Positions 1 to 8,963 of a stretch of 56,754 nt of DNA are shown here, piece after piece. The stretch comes from an uncultured Bacteroides sp. (GTDB taxonomy: Bacteria; Bacteroidota; Bacteroidia; Bacteroidales; Bacteroidaceae), in NCBI GenBank assembly GCA_944322275.1, contig CALUOV010000005.1, positions 1 through 56,754 on the forward strand, written 5' to 3'. The number at the start of each line of letters is the position of its first letter. Positions within the stretch are counted from its first letter, which is position 1. A program made the position numbers and the translations under genes. The notes under the pieces are model-generated. The model worked only from the letters and a program-made list of their open reading frames with translations, had not been told where the DNA came from and ran no database searches.

Positions 1-1211
1 ATGTGCAAAAGGTGCAATCGCTTCCATTAAGTGACGCAGTTCAAACCATTGATATTATTCCCTTAGAAGCGACCGATGAATCTATTTTAAGTGATATAAC
101 CGATGTGCAGGTTACTGCATCGGATATATGGGTAGGTGTTACAAAAGACCAATCCATTTTCCGTTTCTCCCGTTCCGGCAAGTTCTTAAATAAAGTTGGT
201 AAGATTGGGCAAGGACCGGAAGAATATACGCAATTGATGTCGTTTTTTGTAGATGATGAAAAGAAGGAAGTGACTGTAATTTCTACCATATCCGGAGTAA
301 AGGTATATGATTATAAGGGGAATTATATAAGGAGAAGAACACCTTTAATGGTAGACAAGCTGACTTATGGCATCGAGCCTCAGATTACGAATCATCAACA
401 ACAAACATTTATCTTCCAAGACCTTCCGGTTGATCAACCCATTAATCATCCGAAAGATTCTTTATGGTCAATCGTATTGGTTGATGACAATTTCAGATAC
501 TTAAAGTTGTGGAAAAATCCGTCAATAATAGGGCGGGAAGAAGAAATTGTAGAACATCGCTCTAAACCGGAATCATACGAAGCGGTAAACTATTGGACAC
601 GAACCGCTGCTATACAGGTTGATAAATACAATCAAGAGCTTACTTTAAAGTTTCCGGATACAGATAGCATTTATCAATATGATACAGAACGGAAAGATTT
701 TGTTGTTCAATATACGATTACTTCTGATTATCCTAAAGGTGATTACGGAGAAGTTCACCAATGGATTAAACCACGTAAATCTTTCAACTATTTTACGATT
801 AAGGCTTATTACCCAAGTAAAGACTACATCTATCTGAAGGCCAATAAGGGAGAGGATATCTACCATTATGCGTATAACAAGAAAGATGGTACGGTGCAGC
901 GGGCGGTACGCCAAGGCGAATTGGTGGAACGGAAATTGCCATGGTTCAATCAACCTTATATCGGTTTTATGAACGGCATACCGGATGCTTTCAGCAATGA
1001 CATTTGTGGAGGAGACTTTCAAATGGACTATCGCTCGGCTGGTTATTGGGTAGACGTCATAGAGCCGGATCCGGAAAAAATAGCCGATAGAATAAAGGAC
1101 ATAGAAACATCGGAAGCTCTGAACGCATCGCAAAAAGAAGAATATCTGAAAATTTTGCGGGAAATGAATGAAGACAGTAATCAAACGTTGGTTATAGCTA
1201 ACTTAAAATGA
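1..1211 (+). CDS. Six-bladed beta-propeller protein, 5' end outside window
   Basis: The reading frame is open from the window edge (third base onward) to TGA at 1209-1211, so the N-terminus, where a lipoprotein signal is expected, is missing. About 402 residues are visible. The opening stretch with IDIIPLEATDES, followed by VGKIGQGPEEYTQ, matches the Bacteroidales six-bladed beta-propeller family (BF3164/DUF5128-like). The last 40 or so residues form a charged, probably helical tail. Members are usually surface or periplasmic lipoproteins of unknown binding role. The gene lies 10 bases upstream of the first radical SAM gene and is co-directional with the RiPP cluster, so it may be a cluster-linked surface protein, but no function can be assigned. 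A second family member lies at 38733-39833. Confidence 0.75.
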   Translation, partial: VQKVQSLPLSDAVQTIDIIPLEATDESILSDITDVQVTASDIWVGVTKDQSIFRFSRSGKFLNKVGKIGQGPEEYTQLMSFFVDDEKKEVTVISTISGVKVYDYKGNYIRRRTPLMVDKLTYGIEPQITNHQQQTFIFQDLPVDQPINHPKDSLWSIVLVDDNFRYLKLWKNPSIIGREEEIVEHRSKPESYEAVNYWTRTAAIQVDKYNQELTLKFPDTDSIYQYDTERKDFVVQYTITSDYPKGDYGEVHQWIKPRKSFNYFTIKAYYPSKDYIYLKANKGEDIYHYAYNKKDGTVQRAVRQGELVERKLPWFNQPYIGFMNGIPDAFSNDICGGDFQMDYRSAGYWVDVIEPDPEKIADRIKDIETSEALNASQKEEYLKILREMNEDSNQTLVIANLK

Positions 1212-1221
1212 TAAGTGTAAT

Positions 1222-2673
1222 ATGAATAAACAGCCTGCATTAATAACCAGTAAAGCGGGGAATCATTATATCTATTCTGACAAATTACAGTATTTCTCTT
1301 ATGTTCCTCCCGAAATGGAAACTGCTTTTATGCGGAGAGAATCTGAAAAAAGAGATTCCCAAGACTATTATGAACGTAAATTTCAATTCTTGAAGGAGCA
1401 TCATTTCTTTGAGAAAGAAAAAATTGTCTTTCAAACTGATTATGCGGAAGAGTTGGTGAGAAAGAATTTGGCATGTCTTCGCCAATTGTTGATAGAAGTG
1501 ACTGATTTCTGCAGTTTGAGGTGCAAGTATTGTGGATACGGGGAATTTTATTCCAATTATGACGTCAGAGAAACCCATAATCAGACTTTTGAAAACGTAA
1601 AGAAATTGATTGATCTTTTGGCTGAGTTATGGAAATCAGATTATAACACGTCTTATAACAATACGGTCATTATCGGATTTTACGGAGGCGAACCTTTGTT
1701 GAACATGCCATTGATCCGACAAACCATCGAATACGTGGAGTCCTTACATATAAAAGATTTGACGTTCAGTTACAACATGACGACCAATGCCATGCTGTTG
1801 GACAGGTACATGGATTTTTTAGTAGAGAAGAATTTCAGTCTTCTCATCAGTTTGGACGGTGGAGAATACCAGTCCGGTTATCGGGTGGATAAAAACGGGA
1901 ATCCTTCTTTTCATCGCGTAATAAAGAACGTGCAACGACTCCGTGAGACCTATCCGCACTTTTTTAAAGAAAATGTGAAATTCAATGCGGTTTTGCATGA
2001 CCGTAATTCTGTGGAAGAATGCTTCCAGTTCATTTATGGCACATTTGAGAAAACGCCCATGATTTCCGAATTAAATGTCAATGGTATTGTCAAAGAACGG
2101 CAAGGTGAGTTCTTCAGAATGTTCAATAGTAAAGTTCAGAGTTTCAGAAAAGCGTTTGAATATGAAGATATAAAAGAGGCTTTTCAGATGGAAGATTCTG
2201 ATTCCATTCATTATCACACCATGCTGATGAATTATGTAGGAGACAGATACTTAACCTACGTTGATTTGTTTGACTCCCTCCAAAAGAATAAATATATTCC
2301 AACGGGGACATGTCGTCCTTTTGAACGTAAATTGTTCCTTACGGTAAATGGAAAGATTTTACCGTGTGAAAAAATTGGGCAAGAGTGCGCTGTCGGAAAT
2401 TTGTCGGATGTACAAATGGAACTTGATTGTGCACAGACAGCCCAACAATACAGCCAAATGTATAAAAGAGTAGTCACCAATTGTAATCATTGTCAACATG
2501 CAAAAAGATGTGGGCAGTGCATGTTTCTGCTGACAGAAAAAGATGGAAAACTGTTGTGCCACGGGATGCACACGAAAAAAATGTTGCAGGAAGAATTTAC
2601 GGCCTTTCTTACTTATGCAGAAGAGCATCCCAGTGATTATGAAAAATTATTATCTTCTATTGTCATAGATTAA
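1222..2673 (+). CDS. Radical SAM/SPASM peptide maturase, GG-Bacteroidales type
   Basis: The 483-residue product has a radical SAM motif C97-x3-C101-x2-C104 within TDFCSLRCKYCGYGEF, then a glycine-rich GFYGGEPLLN segment that contacts S-adenosylmethionine in this superfamily. The C-terminal third has a SPASM-like cysteine set (TCRPFE, PCEKIG, CNHCQHAKRCGQC) that would hold auxiliary iron-sulfur clusters. The CGYGEFY signature and N-terminal region match what I recall of the GG-Bacteroidales radical SAM peptide maturase family (TIGR04148). Such enzymes install crosslinks on ribosomal peptides; here the likely substrate is the Cys-rich precursor at 8964, though it lies 6 kb away. The next gene is its usual partner (TIGR04150 type), 13 bases downstream. 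Function on peptide is inferred from family and context; the exact chemistry is unknown. Confidence 0.88.
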   Translation: MNKQPALITSKAGNHYIYSDKLQYFSYVPPEMETAFMRRESEKRDSQDYYERKFQFLKEHHFFEKEKIVFQTDYAEELVRKNLACLRQLLIEVTDFCSLRCKYCGYGEFYSNYDVRETHNQTFENVKKLIDLLAELWKSDYNTSYNNTVIIGFYGGEPLLNMPLIRQTIEYVESLHIKDLTFSYNMTTNAMLLDRYMDFLVEKNFSLLISLDGGEYQSGYRVDKNGNPSFHRVIKNVQRLRETYPHFFKENVKFNAVLHDRNSVEECFQFIYGTFEKTPMISELNVNGIVKERQGEFFRMFNSKVQSFRKAFEYEDIKEAFQMEDSDSIHYHTMLMNYVGDRYLTYVDLFDSLQKNKYIPTGTCRPFERKLFLTVNGKILPCEKIGQECAVGNLSDVQMELDCAQTAQQYSQMYKRVVTNCNHCQHAKRCGQCMFLLTEKDGKLLCHGMHTKKMLQEEFTAFLTYAEEHPSDYEKLLSSIVID

Positions 2674-2686
2674 ACTGAATTTGCAT

Positions 2687-3928
2687 ATGGAATATTGGTT
2701 TTACTTGGAACCTTATACGTTCCTCTTTCGGAACGATAAAGAAGCTGTGGTTTATAATACGTTGAACGGGGCTTATACGGTATGTCCCAAACATCCAGCC
2801 ATGAAAGAAATACTGGATAATTGGGAAGATGCGACTAAGGGATATGGAATCCTTTTAAAAGAAACTATATTGAAGGAAAATCTCATTAACCAATTTATTT
2901 CAAACATAAGAGAAACTTTCTCCGGTGATTGTATTCCCTACAAAGAAGGAGATCCTATACCTTATTTATTTAAACCGACTTTGTTCCTTAATTCTGACAT
3001 TCGTGTCAAAGAAGAAAGGAGTAAAAAATCATTGGGAGAATCTGTATTACAGAATCTTAATGAAATAACTTTGTACTTACCAAGTTCCTGCACTAAGCAA
3101 TGCACTCATTGCGATGATTATCGCCAACAGTTTTCTCATTGCACAATCTCTCCTCATGGAAATTTGCAGCGACAAGATTATTCACATCTTTTAGTTTTAG
3201 CTCAAATTATCGGTGTCCAGCAAATAAATTTTTTAGCAGGTGGGAATCCGTTAGAGAACGCAGATTGCATTTACTATTTGAAAAATTTTATAGACGCCAG
3301 TTTCCAAAAACATCTTTGGTTTCATTACGCATATTTTAATGAAAAGTATGTAGAATTATCGGCTAACACAGACACGTTGTTGGACGTTTGTGTTCACCCA
3401 ACCGATTGGAATGAACAGTTGACGGGATACATGAAAGCTGAAAGTAATGAATCTGTTCGTTGGCATTTTATTGTTTCCAGTGAAACAGATATGAAACGAT
3501 TAGATGATTTTGCCATCACAGAATGTTCAAATTACTATATTCATCCATTTTACACGGGAGATAACTTAAAGTTTTTTCAAGATTATGTTTTCATTGATAT
3601 GGCAAGCCTTTTATCTGAGCCCATTGACCGGAAAACCATATTCAGACATAAAGTTTTAAACGACAATTTTTTCGGAAAGCTAAGCATCGTTCCTTCAGGC
3701 GATGTTTACGCGAATGTCAATTACCCGCCAATAGGCAACATCAAAGAAGCATCGCTCAAAGAATTGGTGTACAGGGAAGTAACCAATCAACAAGCCTGGC
3801 TCACAACAAGACATGAGGTAGAGCCTTGCAGACATTGTATCAACAAAGACCTTTGCCCTTCGTTATCCAATTACGAATTAGCGATGGGGCGGAATAATCT
3901 GTGTCATATTCATCCTACTAATAAATAG
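2687..3928 (+). CDS. Partner radical-SAM-like protein, TIGR04150 (pseudo-rSAM) type
   Basis: The ATG at 2687 is preferred over TTG at 2681; it gives 413 residues starting MEYWFYLEPYTFLF, characteristic of the pseudo-radical-SAM/GG-peptide family. That family is named for degenerate cluster-binding cysteines, yet this copy keeps C135-x3-C139-x2-C142 (SSCTKQCTHCDD) and a C-terminal CRHCINKDLC SPASM-like knuckle. It follows the maturase at 1222 by 13 bases and surely shares its transcript. The likely role is as partner or second modifying enzyme acting on the GG-leader peptide. The family call rests on the N-terminal signature and on pairing with the upstream maturase; whether it binds a catalytic cluster cannot be settled from sequence. 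Confidence 0.78.
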   Translation: MEYWFYLEPYTFLFRNDKEAVVYNTLNGAYTVCPKHPAMKEILDNWEDATKGYGILLKETILKENLINQFISNIRETFSGDCIPYKEGDPIPYLFKPTLFLNSDIRVKEERSKKSLGESVLQNLNEITLYLPSSCTKQCTHCDDYRQQFSHCTISPHGNLQRQDYSHLLVLAQIIGVQQINFLAGGNPLENADCIYYLKNFIDASFQKHLWFHYAYFNEKYVELSANTDTLLDVCVHPTDWNEQLTGYMKAESNESVRWHFIVSSETDMKRLDDFAITECSNYYIHPFYTGDNLKFFQDYVFIDMASLLSEPIDRKTIFRHKVLNDNFFGKLSIVPSGDVYANVNYPPIGNIKEASLKELVYREVTNQQAWLTTRHEVEPCRHCINKDLCPSLSNYELAMGRNNLCHIHPTNK

Positions 3929-3942
3929 GGAGAATCGAGAGG

Positions 3943-4589
3943 ATGACAGATCGAGAATTTTGGTATAAGGCACTTGTCCGAATGGCCGTTCCGGTGTTGG
4001 ACAACCTCAGCCAGGAACAGCTGAAGATCACGTTGCATCCGGAATACAGTCCTGTGTGGGACGGTCGGGACAAAAACGTAGCTTACATGGAATACTTGGA
4101 AACATTGACCGCATGTGGACATGATGTATTCAAACCTTGGTACAAACAGGCATTGAAGCGTATGCAACGTTATGCCTGTATCTTGGAACGGTTCATTTCT
4201 CCCGAAAGATGTTTCCCTGTATTCGGACGTTCCATGACCTATCGCACAGGAGTTTTCCAGCCGCTTGCCATGCTTGTATTGAATGAACAACTGCCACAAT
4301 CCCTGTCCTATGGGCAAGTACGAGGGGCATTGACTCAAGTCATAGAAATATGCTGATGAATGAAGCGAACTATACTGAAAACGGTTTCTTGGCGTTGGGC
4401 TTCAACGGGCGTCAGCCGGAGATGGCGGATTATTATACCAATACGGGCAGTCTCTATATGGCTTCCTTGATTTTTCTTCCGCTGAGCTTGCCCGCCTCGC
4501 ATCCTTTCTGGACGATTCCGGTGGAAGACTGGACGATGAAAAGGGCGTGGAGCGGTGACGGTTTTCCGATTGACCGTAAAATCCCATAA
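3943..4589 (+). pseudogene. DUF2264 family gene, internally deleted and frameshifted
   Basis: Two frames carry opposite ends of one DUF2264 protein. The first (3943-4356) has FWYKALVRMAVPVL and WDGRDKNVAYMEYLETL from the N-terminus, then jumps to the C-terminal block FPVFGRSMTYRTGVFQPLA. The second (from about 4350) continues in another frame with YTENGFLALGFNGRQPE, YYTNTGSLYMASL and the ending HPFWTIPVEDWT. Intact members are roughly 400 residues, so the middle (perhaps 180 residues) is missing, and a frameshift lies around 4340-4356. The family has a predicted alpha/alpha-barrel fold and is often annotated near polysaccharide enzymes; its role is unclear. Two independent lesions argue for a real pseudogene rather than a sequencing error. 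It starts 14 bases after the preceding gene. Confidence 0.8.
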
Positions 4590-4597
4590 ACAAGAAC

Positions 4598-4607
4598 AGG
4601 AGGTGAT
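4598..4607 (+). promoter_or_regulatory. Very strong Shine-Dalgarno site before the GT10 gene
   Basis: AGGAGGTGAT directly abuts the ATG at 4608. It is an extended match to the anti-Shine-Dalgarno end of 16S rRNA, unusual in Bacteroidetes, where most genes have no recognisable site. It fixes the start of the glycosyltransferase gene and would allow independent translation after the broken DUF2264 gene. Confidence 0.7.
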
Positions 4608-5534
4608 ATGAACCATACGACAACATCCTTATCCCGAAGGATCCGGATTCTATTTTTCCGCCAACCTTTCAATCGTTCTTTTTCTATCTACGATAGGTTC
4701 CGGTTAGGGGAAGTGGCGAAAGAACTGCCCGCGCCTTTCGAGTTGGTCTATAGCACGCAACCGGAGTTGCTGCCGACCGCACAGGTCGTTATCTTCGATG
4801 TGCCTTTTGCCATCCGAAATATTGCGCAAGGAAAAATTCCTAAATATGAAGGACAGACGTGGGTGGGCTGGTGTCTGGAATGCGAGGAAAACTATCCGTG
4901 GTTGAAAGAGCAAATAGTGAGGGACTTGTTTGATGTGTGGATGAACTATCATCCGGATGCCGATGTAGTACTGCCTTACTATGATGCGGACTATGCGCAA
5001 CGGTTGCTGGTCTCTCCAGAACCGAAGAATGCGGACGTGTGCATGTTCATTTCCAGTCTGGTCAACCAGAGTCACAGGCAGGAATATCTGTTGGAACTGA
5101 TGAAATACCTGCCCATAGATTCCTACGGACGATGGCAACGCAACAAGACCTTGTCGAATGATAAGGGTTATCGGAGTAAACTGGAAGTGATGAAACGCTA
5201 CCGCTTCACCCTCGCTTTCGAGAATGCCATTGGTGAGGATTATGTGACGGAAAAGTTTTATGAACCGTTGTTGTCCGGCAGCGTACCCGTTTACTTAGGC
5301 GCACCCAACATTGACAAGTACACTCCCGCTTCATCCGCTTTCATCGATGTGAGGAAGTTTCCCGACCCCAAGGACTTGGCAAAAGTGATTCAGGACTATT
5401 GCCGAGACGAGCAGAAGTATACCTGCCTCTTCGACTGGAAGAAGCAACCGATGAATCCGGAGTTTGTCCGCTTGTTGAAAGAGCAGGAAAGGCATCCGTT
5501 TTTACGATTGATAGATCTGTTTGAGTATAATTAG
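4608..5534 (+). CDS. GT10 (alpha-1,3/1,4-fucosyltransferase-like) glycosyltransferase
   Basis: The 308-residue product carries the GT10 donor-binding signature FENAIGEDYVTEKFYEPL followed by LSGSVPVYLGAPNI, and an N-terminal half with WVGWCLECEENYPW. Enzymes of this family move L-fucose from GDP-fucose to GlcNAc- or Gal-containing acceptors in the cytoplasm. There is no membrane anchor, as usual for bacterial members. In this setting, between peptide maturases and upstream of the GG-leader precursor, the acceptor may be a sugar already on the peptide; that is inference. GT10 genes normally sit in capsule, LPS or O-glycan loci, which this is not. The start is set by the strong ribosome site immediately upstream. 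Confidence 0.85.
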   Translation: MNHTTTSLSRRIRILFFRQPFNRSFSIYDRFRLGEVAKELPAPFELVYSTQPELLPTAQVVIFDVPFAIRNIAQGKIPKYEGQTWVGWCLECEENYPWLKEQIVRDLFDVWMNYHPDADVVLPYYDADYAQRLLVSPEPKNADVCMFISSLVNQSHRQEYLLELMKYLPIDSYGRWQRNKTLSNDKGYRSKLEVMKRYRFTLAFENAIGEDYVTEKFYEPLLSGSVPVYLGAPNIDKYTPASSAFIDVRKFPDPKDLAKVIQDYCRDEQKYTCLFDWKKQPMNPEFVRLLKEQERHPFLRLIDLFEYN

Positions 5535-5550
5535 AATAATTTGAGCTCAT

Positions 5551-6459
5551 ATGGAAAAAGCACTTGTTTCGATTATCATTCCGATGTATAACAGCCGTTC
5601 CACGATAGAACGTGCCGTACAGTCCGTCTTGCACCAAACCTACCCCAATATAGAGGTCTGGGTAGTGGATGACGGTTCGGACGATGACGGCCTGTCGCTG
5701 ATGGAGCAGTTGCAGGACGAGCGTATTCATTGTCATCGTTTGTCTCACCGCAACGCCAACGTGGCGCGTAACTACGGCATCACTCACAGCAACGGGGAGT
5801 ACATTGCCATGCTGGATGCGGACGATGAATGGACGGAGAACCATCTGGAAAGCTCCTTGGCGGTGTTGCAGCGTGAGCAGGCGGACGGGGTGTATGGCAG
5901 CCTGATACTGCGGGGTACAAAAGACCAGACAGTGACGACCCGCGCCATGCGTGAAGGAGAAACAACCATTGACTTCCTGCTGTCCAACGGGTATGGGGCG
6001 CAGACCTCTACCTTGGTGATGACCGCTGCAAGTGCCAAGGATATTTTGTGGGACGAGACGCTGAACCGGCATCAGGACTACGATTTCATAGTACGTTACC
6101 ACAGAAAGTACCGGATGTGTCCTAAAGCGGAAGCCACGACCATCTACCACTTGTCCGCCTCTTCTCCGACTGATAAAAAGTTGGATTTTGAGTCATGCAT
6201 CCGTTTCATCCGGACGGTGGAGGACGAGATTTCCGACCGCCTATATATGAGCTATCATGTACACATGTTGCGTCTGGCGGAACGATATAAGGCCGATGAG
6301 GCAATCATCCGCCATTACCGGGAGGAGGCGACTCGTTATGAATACCTGCTTTCGTTGTATGACTACCTGCATTTATGGAAACCGCAGAGCGAAGGAGAGG
6401 CCCGGCGGATGAAGCATACTTACCTGCGGAATCTGTCGCAGGTGAATTTTTCCATTTGA
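5551..6459 (+). CDS. Glycosyltransferase family 2 protein
   Basis: The 302-residue product is a GT-A fold enzyme: VSIIIPMYNSRSTIERAV, then the donor motif VVDDGSDDDG and the metal-binding MLDADDEW (DxD). The C-terminal half carries helical arms with RHQDYDFIVRYH near an acceptor-side loop. No transmembrane segment is visible, so it is probably a soluble cytoplasmic transferase acting on an activated sugar. It follows the GT10 gene by 16 bases and precedes the outer-membrane barrel gene by 24, so all three are likely co-transcribed. Donor and acceptor cannot be told from sequence; in context it may extend or prime the glycan on the precursor peptide. Confidence 0.85.
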   Translation: MEKALVSIIIPMYNSRSTIERAVQSVLHQTYPNIEVWVVDDGSDDDGLSLMEQLQDERIHCHRLSHRNANVARNYGITHSNGEYIAMLDADDEWTENHLESSLAVLQREQADGVYGSLILRGTKDQTVTTRAMREGETTIDFLLSNGYGAQTSTLVMTAASAKDILWDETLNRHQDYDFIVRYHRKYRMCPKAEATTIYHLSASSPTDKKLDFESCIRFIRTVEDEISDRLYMSYHVHMLRLAERYKADEAIIRHYREEATRYEYLLSLYDYLHLWKPQSEGEARRMKHTYLRNLSQVNFSI

Positions 6460-6483
6460 AACAAATAAAAACGAATACGAACC

Positions 6484-8790
6484 ATGAAACAGAAACTATT
6501 TTTCTTCTTCGTGTGCATACTGTGGGTGGGAATTCCCCTAAACGCACAACATTTCTCCATCAAAGGAAAAGTGACCGATACCAAACAGGAGATCATTGTC
6601 GGCGCGTCCGTCCTGCTGTATAGCGTGAAGGACAGCACGCAGACCGTGGGGGCCACCATTACGGACAACAAGGGGCGGTTCAACCTACAGGAACTTCCGG
6701 CGGACAGCTATCGCCTCAGGATCTCCTTTGTCGGCTACAAGAATGAAGTGATACAGATTGACAACCTGTCCGCCAACATCAAGGACCTGCAAGTGACGCT
6801 GACCGAACAATCGGTGCTGCTGGATGAAGTGGCGGTGACCGCCAACCGAGTTGTCCTTGAATTCGACCGCCAGATTGTCTATCCGGGAAAAGAAGACAAA
6901 GAACGTTCCATGGACGGAGTGAACTTTATCGACAATTTGCAGCTTACGGGCATTGTGGTAGACCGGAGCAACAATGTCATCAGCGGAATTCGGGGAGGAG
7001 CCATCTCGCTGCGCGTCAACGGGGCACCCGCTGATATAGACGATATACGGAATATCGACCCCAAGTTGGTGACACGAGTAGAGTATCACGACATACCTTC
7101 GCTGCGCTATGGAGATGTGGAAGGAGTTATTGACATGTATGTGAAGCGAAGTGAATTCGGAGGTTCCGGGGTAGTCGGTACAAACAATTCGGTTACTTCC
7201 TTGAACAATTCTGAGAACATAAATCTAAAACTGAACAATCAGCGTTCAGAGTTTTCCGTTATCGGCAGTTTTTTCAATACGCGTACGAAGGATACAGAAC
7301 GGTATAAGATGACCGACTACTTTTTTGAAGACGGCACCTCGCTCAACCGTAAAGAATCGGCCCTCGGTACTTATCAAAACAACGGCTTTAGCGGAGTGTT
7401 GAATTACAATTACTTGGATCTGGACAACAAATTGTTTCAGGCAAAACTGTCTTATTTCACCACCTTTAATTCTTATTCCAAAAGCGAAGGAACCATTACC
7501 GAAGAAAACACCCGGAAAGAATACCGGACCAGCACGAGAATGGACAGGAAAGGACATACGCCCCGTATGAATCTGTACTATCAGCAGAACCTGAAGAACA
7601 AACAGTTCATCGCATTTGAGGTGATGGGTTCTTACAGTCCCTCCGACATCAGCTCCTATTATCAGGAAACGTATGACGGAAATGTGACAACAGACATTAC
7701 CAATCTGATAGATGGAAATCCCTATACGCTGACTCTGGAAGGCATTTACGAAAAACGATTTAAGGCGGTGGGACTGAGCGCAGGCGTAAACCAAAGGTTC
7801 AGTTGGGTAGACAATCAATACAGTGGCACAAGCAATATCCTCAACCAAATAGACAACTATACTACCAACGCTTACGCGCAACTGATCGGGAAAAAGAACA
7901 AGTTCACTTATGGCATTGGTACCCGTGGAGTGTTCAACCAGATTCATCAATCCAGCTTAAGGCGTCATTCTTCCAACTTCGCAGCCAATTTGTTAGCGGG
8001 GTATCAGTTTACACGGTCCGCCCAACTGCGTTACACTGGTTCTATGACCGTAACATTGCCGACTATCGGCAGCCTGAGTGAAGTGGATTTGCATTTTAAC
8101 GGTTATGAATCCGTCAGAGGAAATAGCAGGCTGAACAGCGTGACCCGTTATGACAACGCTTTGAATTTTCTCTGCCAGAAAGGAGGTTTTACTTACATGC
8201 TGGATGCCAGAGACTCTTATACCAAGAACCCGATGCTAAGCTCCATTTTGCGGGAATCCGACAAATTCATTTCACAGACTCAGAACGGTGACTACCTGCA
8301 CTTGGTTACGGCTTCCGGGACTATCAAATGGAGAAGCAAAAACCGACAATGGAATCTGATGGGCAGCGCAGAATATAACCACTTCAAAAACAGCACAGCC
8401 AGCTATTCCCATTCGTTGAATACATGGGGAATGGATGTACATGCGATATGGGATTACAAGACTTTTAGTATTCGGGGAGGATATTATCGGACCGGAAAGG
8501 CCTTGTCTTCCGAAAGGATAACTTATGGCTACCAAAGACTCACTTGTGGCATTCAGTATGTGATGAAGAATTGGGGAATCATGGCTGACGCCGCATTCCG
8601 GATCGGGAACAAGCATAACCGGTCAGAGAATTTAAATCCATATATGCGTAGTTACCAAAGTACTTTTGCTCCCGATAATAACACAGTCATTCGTATTCAG
8701 GCTCATTGGCGTTTCCAGTTCGGAAAGCAGCGGAAGAGTGTAGGTACACGCTTCGAGAATAAAGAAACTACCGGCACTACTTTGCAGTAG
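6484..8790 (+). CDS. TonB-dependent-receptor-like outer membrane beta-barrel protein
   Basis: The 768-residue protein opens with a signal peptide (MKQKLFFFFVCILWVGIPLNA), then a carboxypeptidase-regulatory-like beta-sandwich (GKVTDTKQEIIVGASVLLY, RISFVGYKNE; about residues 24-115), a plug-like domain (residues 115-235, ending VEGVIDMYVKR) and an outer-membrane barrel of the OMP_b-brl_3 type. It lies inside the peptide cluster, 24 bases after the GT2 gene and 173 bases before the precursor. A role in passing or sensing the product, a precursor or an iron/metal complex at the outer membrane is possible. Similar barrels are seen in other Bacteroidales peptide clusters, but the substrate is unknown. 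Confidence 0.82.
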   Translation: MKQKLFFFFVCILWVGIPLNAQHFSIKGKVTDTKQEIIVGASVLLYSVKDSTQTVGATITDNKGRFNLQELPADSYRLRISFVGYKNEVIQIDNLSANIKDLQVTLTEQSVLLDEVAVTANRVVLEFDRQIVYPGKEDKERSMDGVNFIDNLQLTGIVVDRSNNVISGIRGGAISLRVNGAPADIDDIRNIDPKLVTRVEYHDIPSLRYGDVEGVIDMYVKRSEFGGSGVVGTNNSVTSLNNSENINLKLNNQRSEFSVIGSFFNTRTKDTERYKMTDYFFEDGTSLNRKESALGTYQNNGFSGVLNYNYLDLDNKLFQAKLSYFTTFNSYSKSEGTITEENTRKEYRTSTRMDRKGHTPRMNLYYQQNLKNKQFIAFEVMGSYSPSDISSYYQETYDGNVTTDITNLIDGNPYTLTLEGIYEKRFKAVGLSAGVNQRFSWVDNQYSGTSNILNQIDNYTTNAYAQLIGKKNKFTYGIGTRGVFNQIHQSSLRRHSSNFAANLLAGYQFTRSAQLRYTGSMTVTLPTIGSLSEVDLHFNGYESVRGNSRLNSVTRYDNALNFLCQKGGFTYMLDARDSYTKNPMLSSILRESDKFISQTQNGDYLHLVTASGTIKWRSKNRQWNLMGSAEYNHFKNSTASYSHSLNTWGMDVHAIWDYKTFSIRGGYYRTGKALSSERITYGYQRLTCGIQYVMKNWGIMADAAFRIGNKHNRSENLNPYMRSYQSTFAPDNNTVIRIQAHWRFQFGKQRKSVGTRFENKETTGTTLQ

Positions 8791-8890
8791 TCGCGAGTGT
8801 GTTTGCTTTCATAAAGCCCCGCAAGCTTGATGAAGGTCTTTCAAGTCAGTGATTTAAAACGAGAATAACAGCGTAAAAGAAAATTAGGAA

Positions 8891-8913
8891 AGCGGGAACG
8901 TGTTTATCCCGCT
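8891..8913 (+). other. Short hairpin in the leader region of the precursor gene
   Basis: AGCGGGA (8891-8897) pairs with TCCCGCT (8907-8913) across a nine-base loop, about 50 bases before the precursor ATG. No T-run follows, so it is not a classic terminator. It could attenuate read-through or stabilise a separate precursor transcript. No Bacteroides-type promoter was recognised in 8791-8963. Confidence 0.4.
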
Positions 8914-8963
8914 AAACGTGAGAATAAATCGGATTAGTAAACAAGTGTAAGATAATCTATTGT

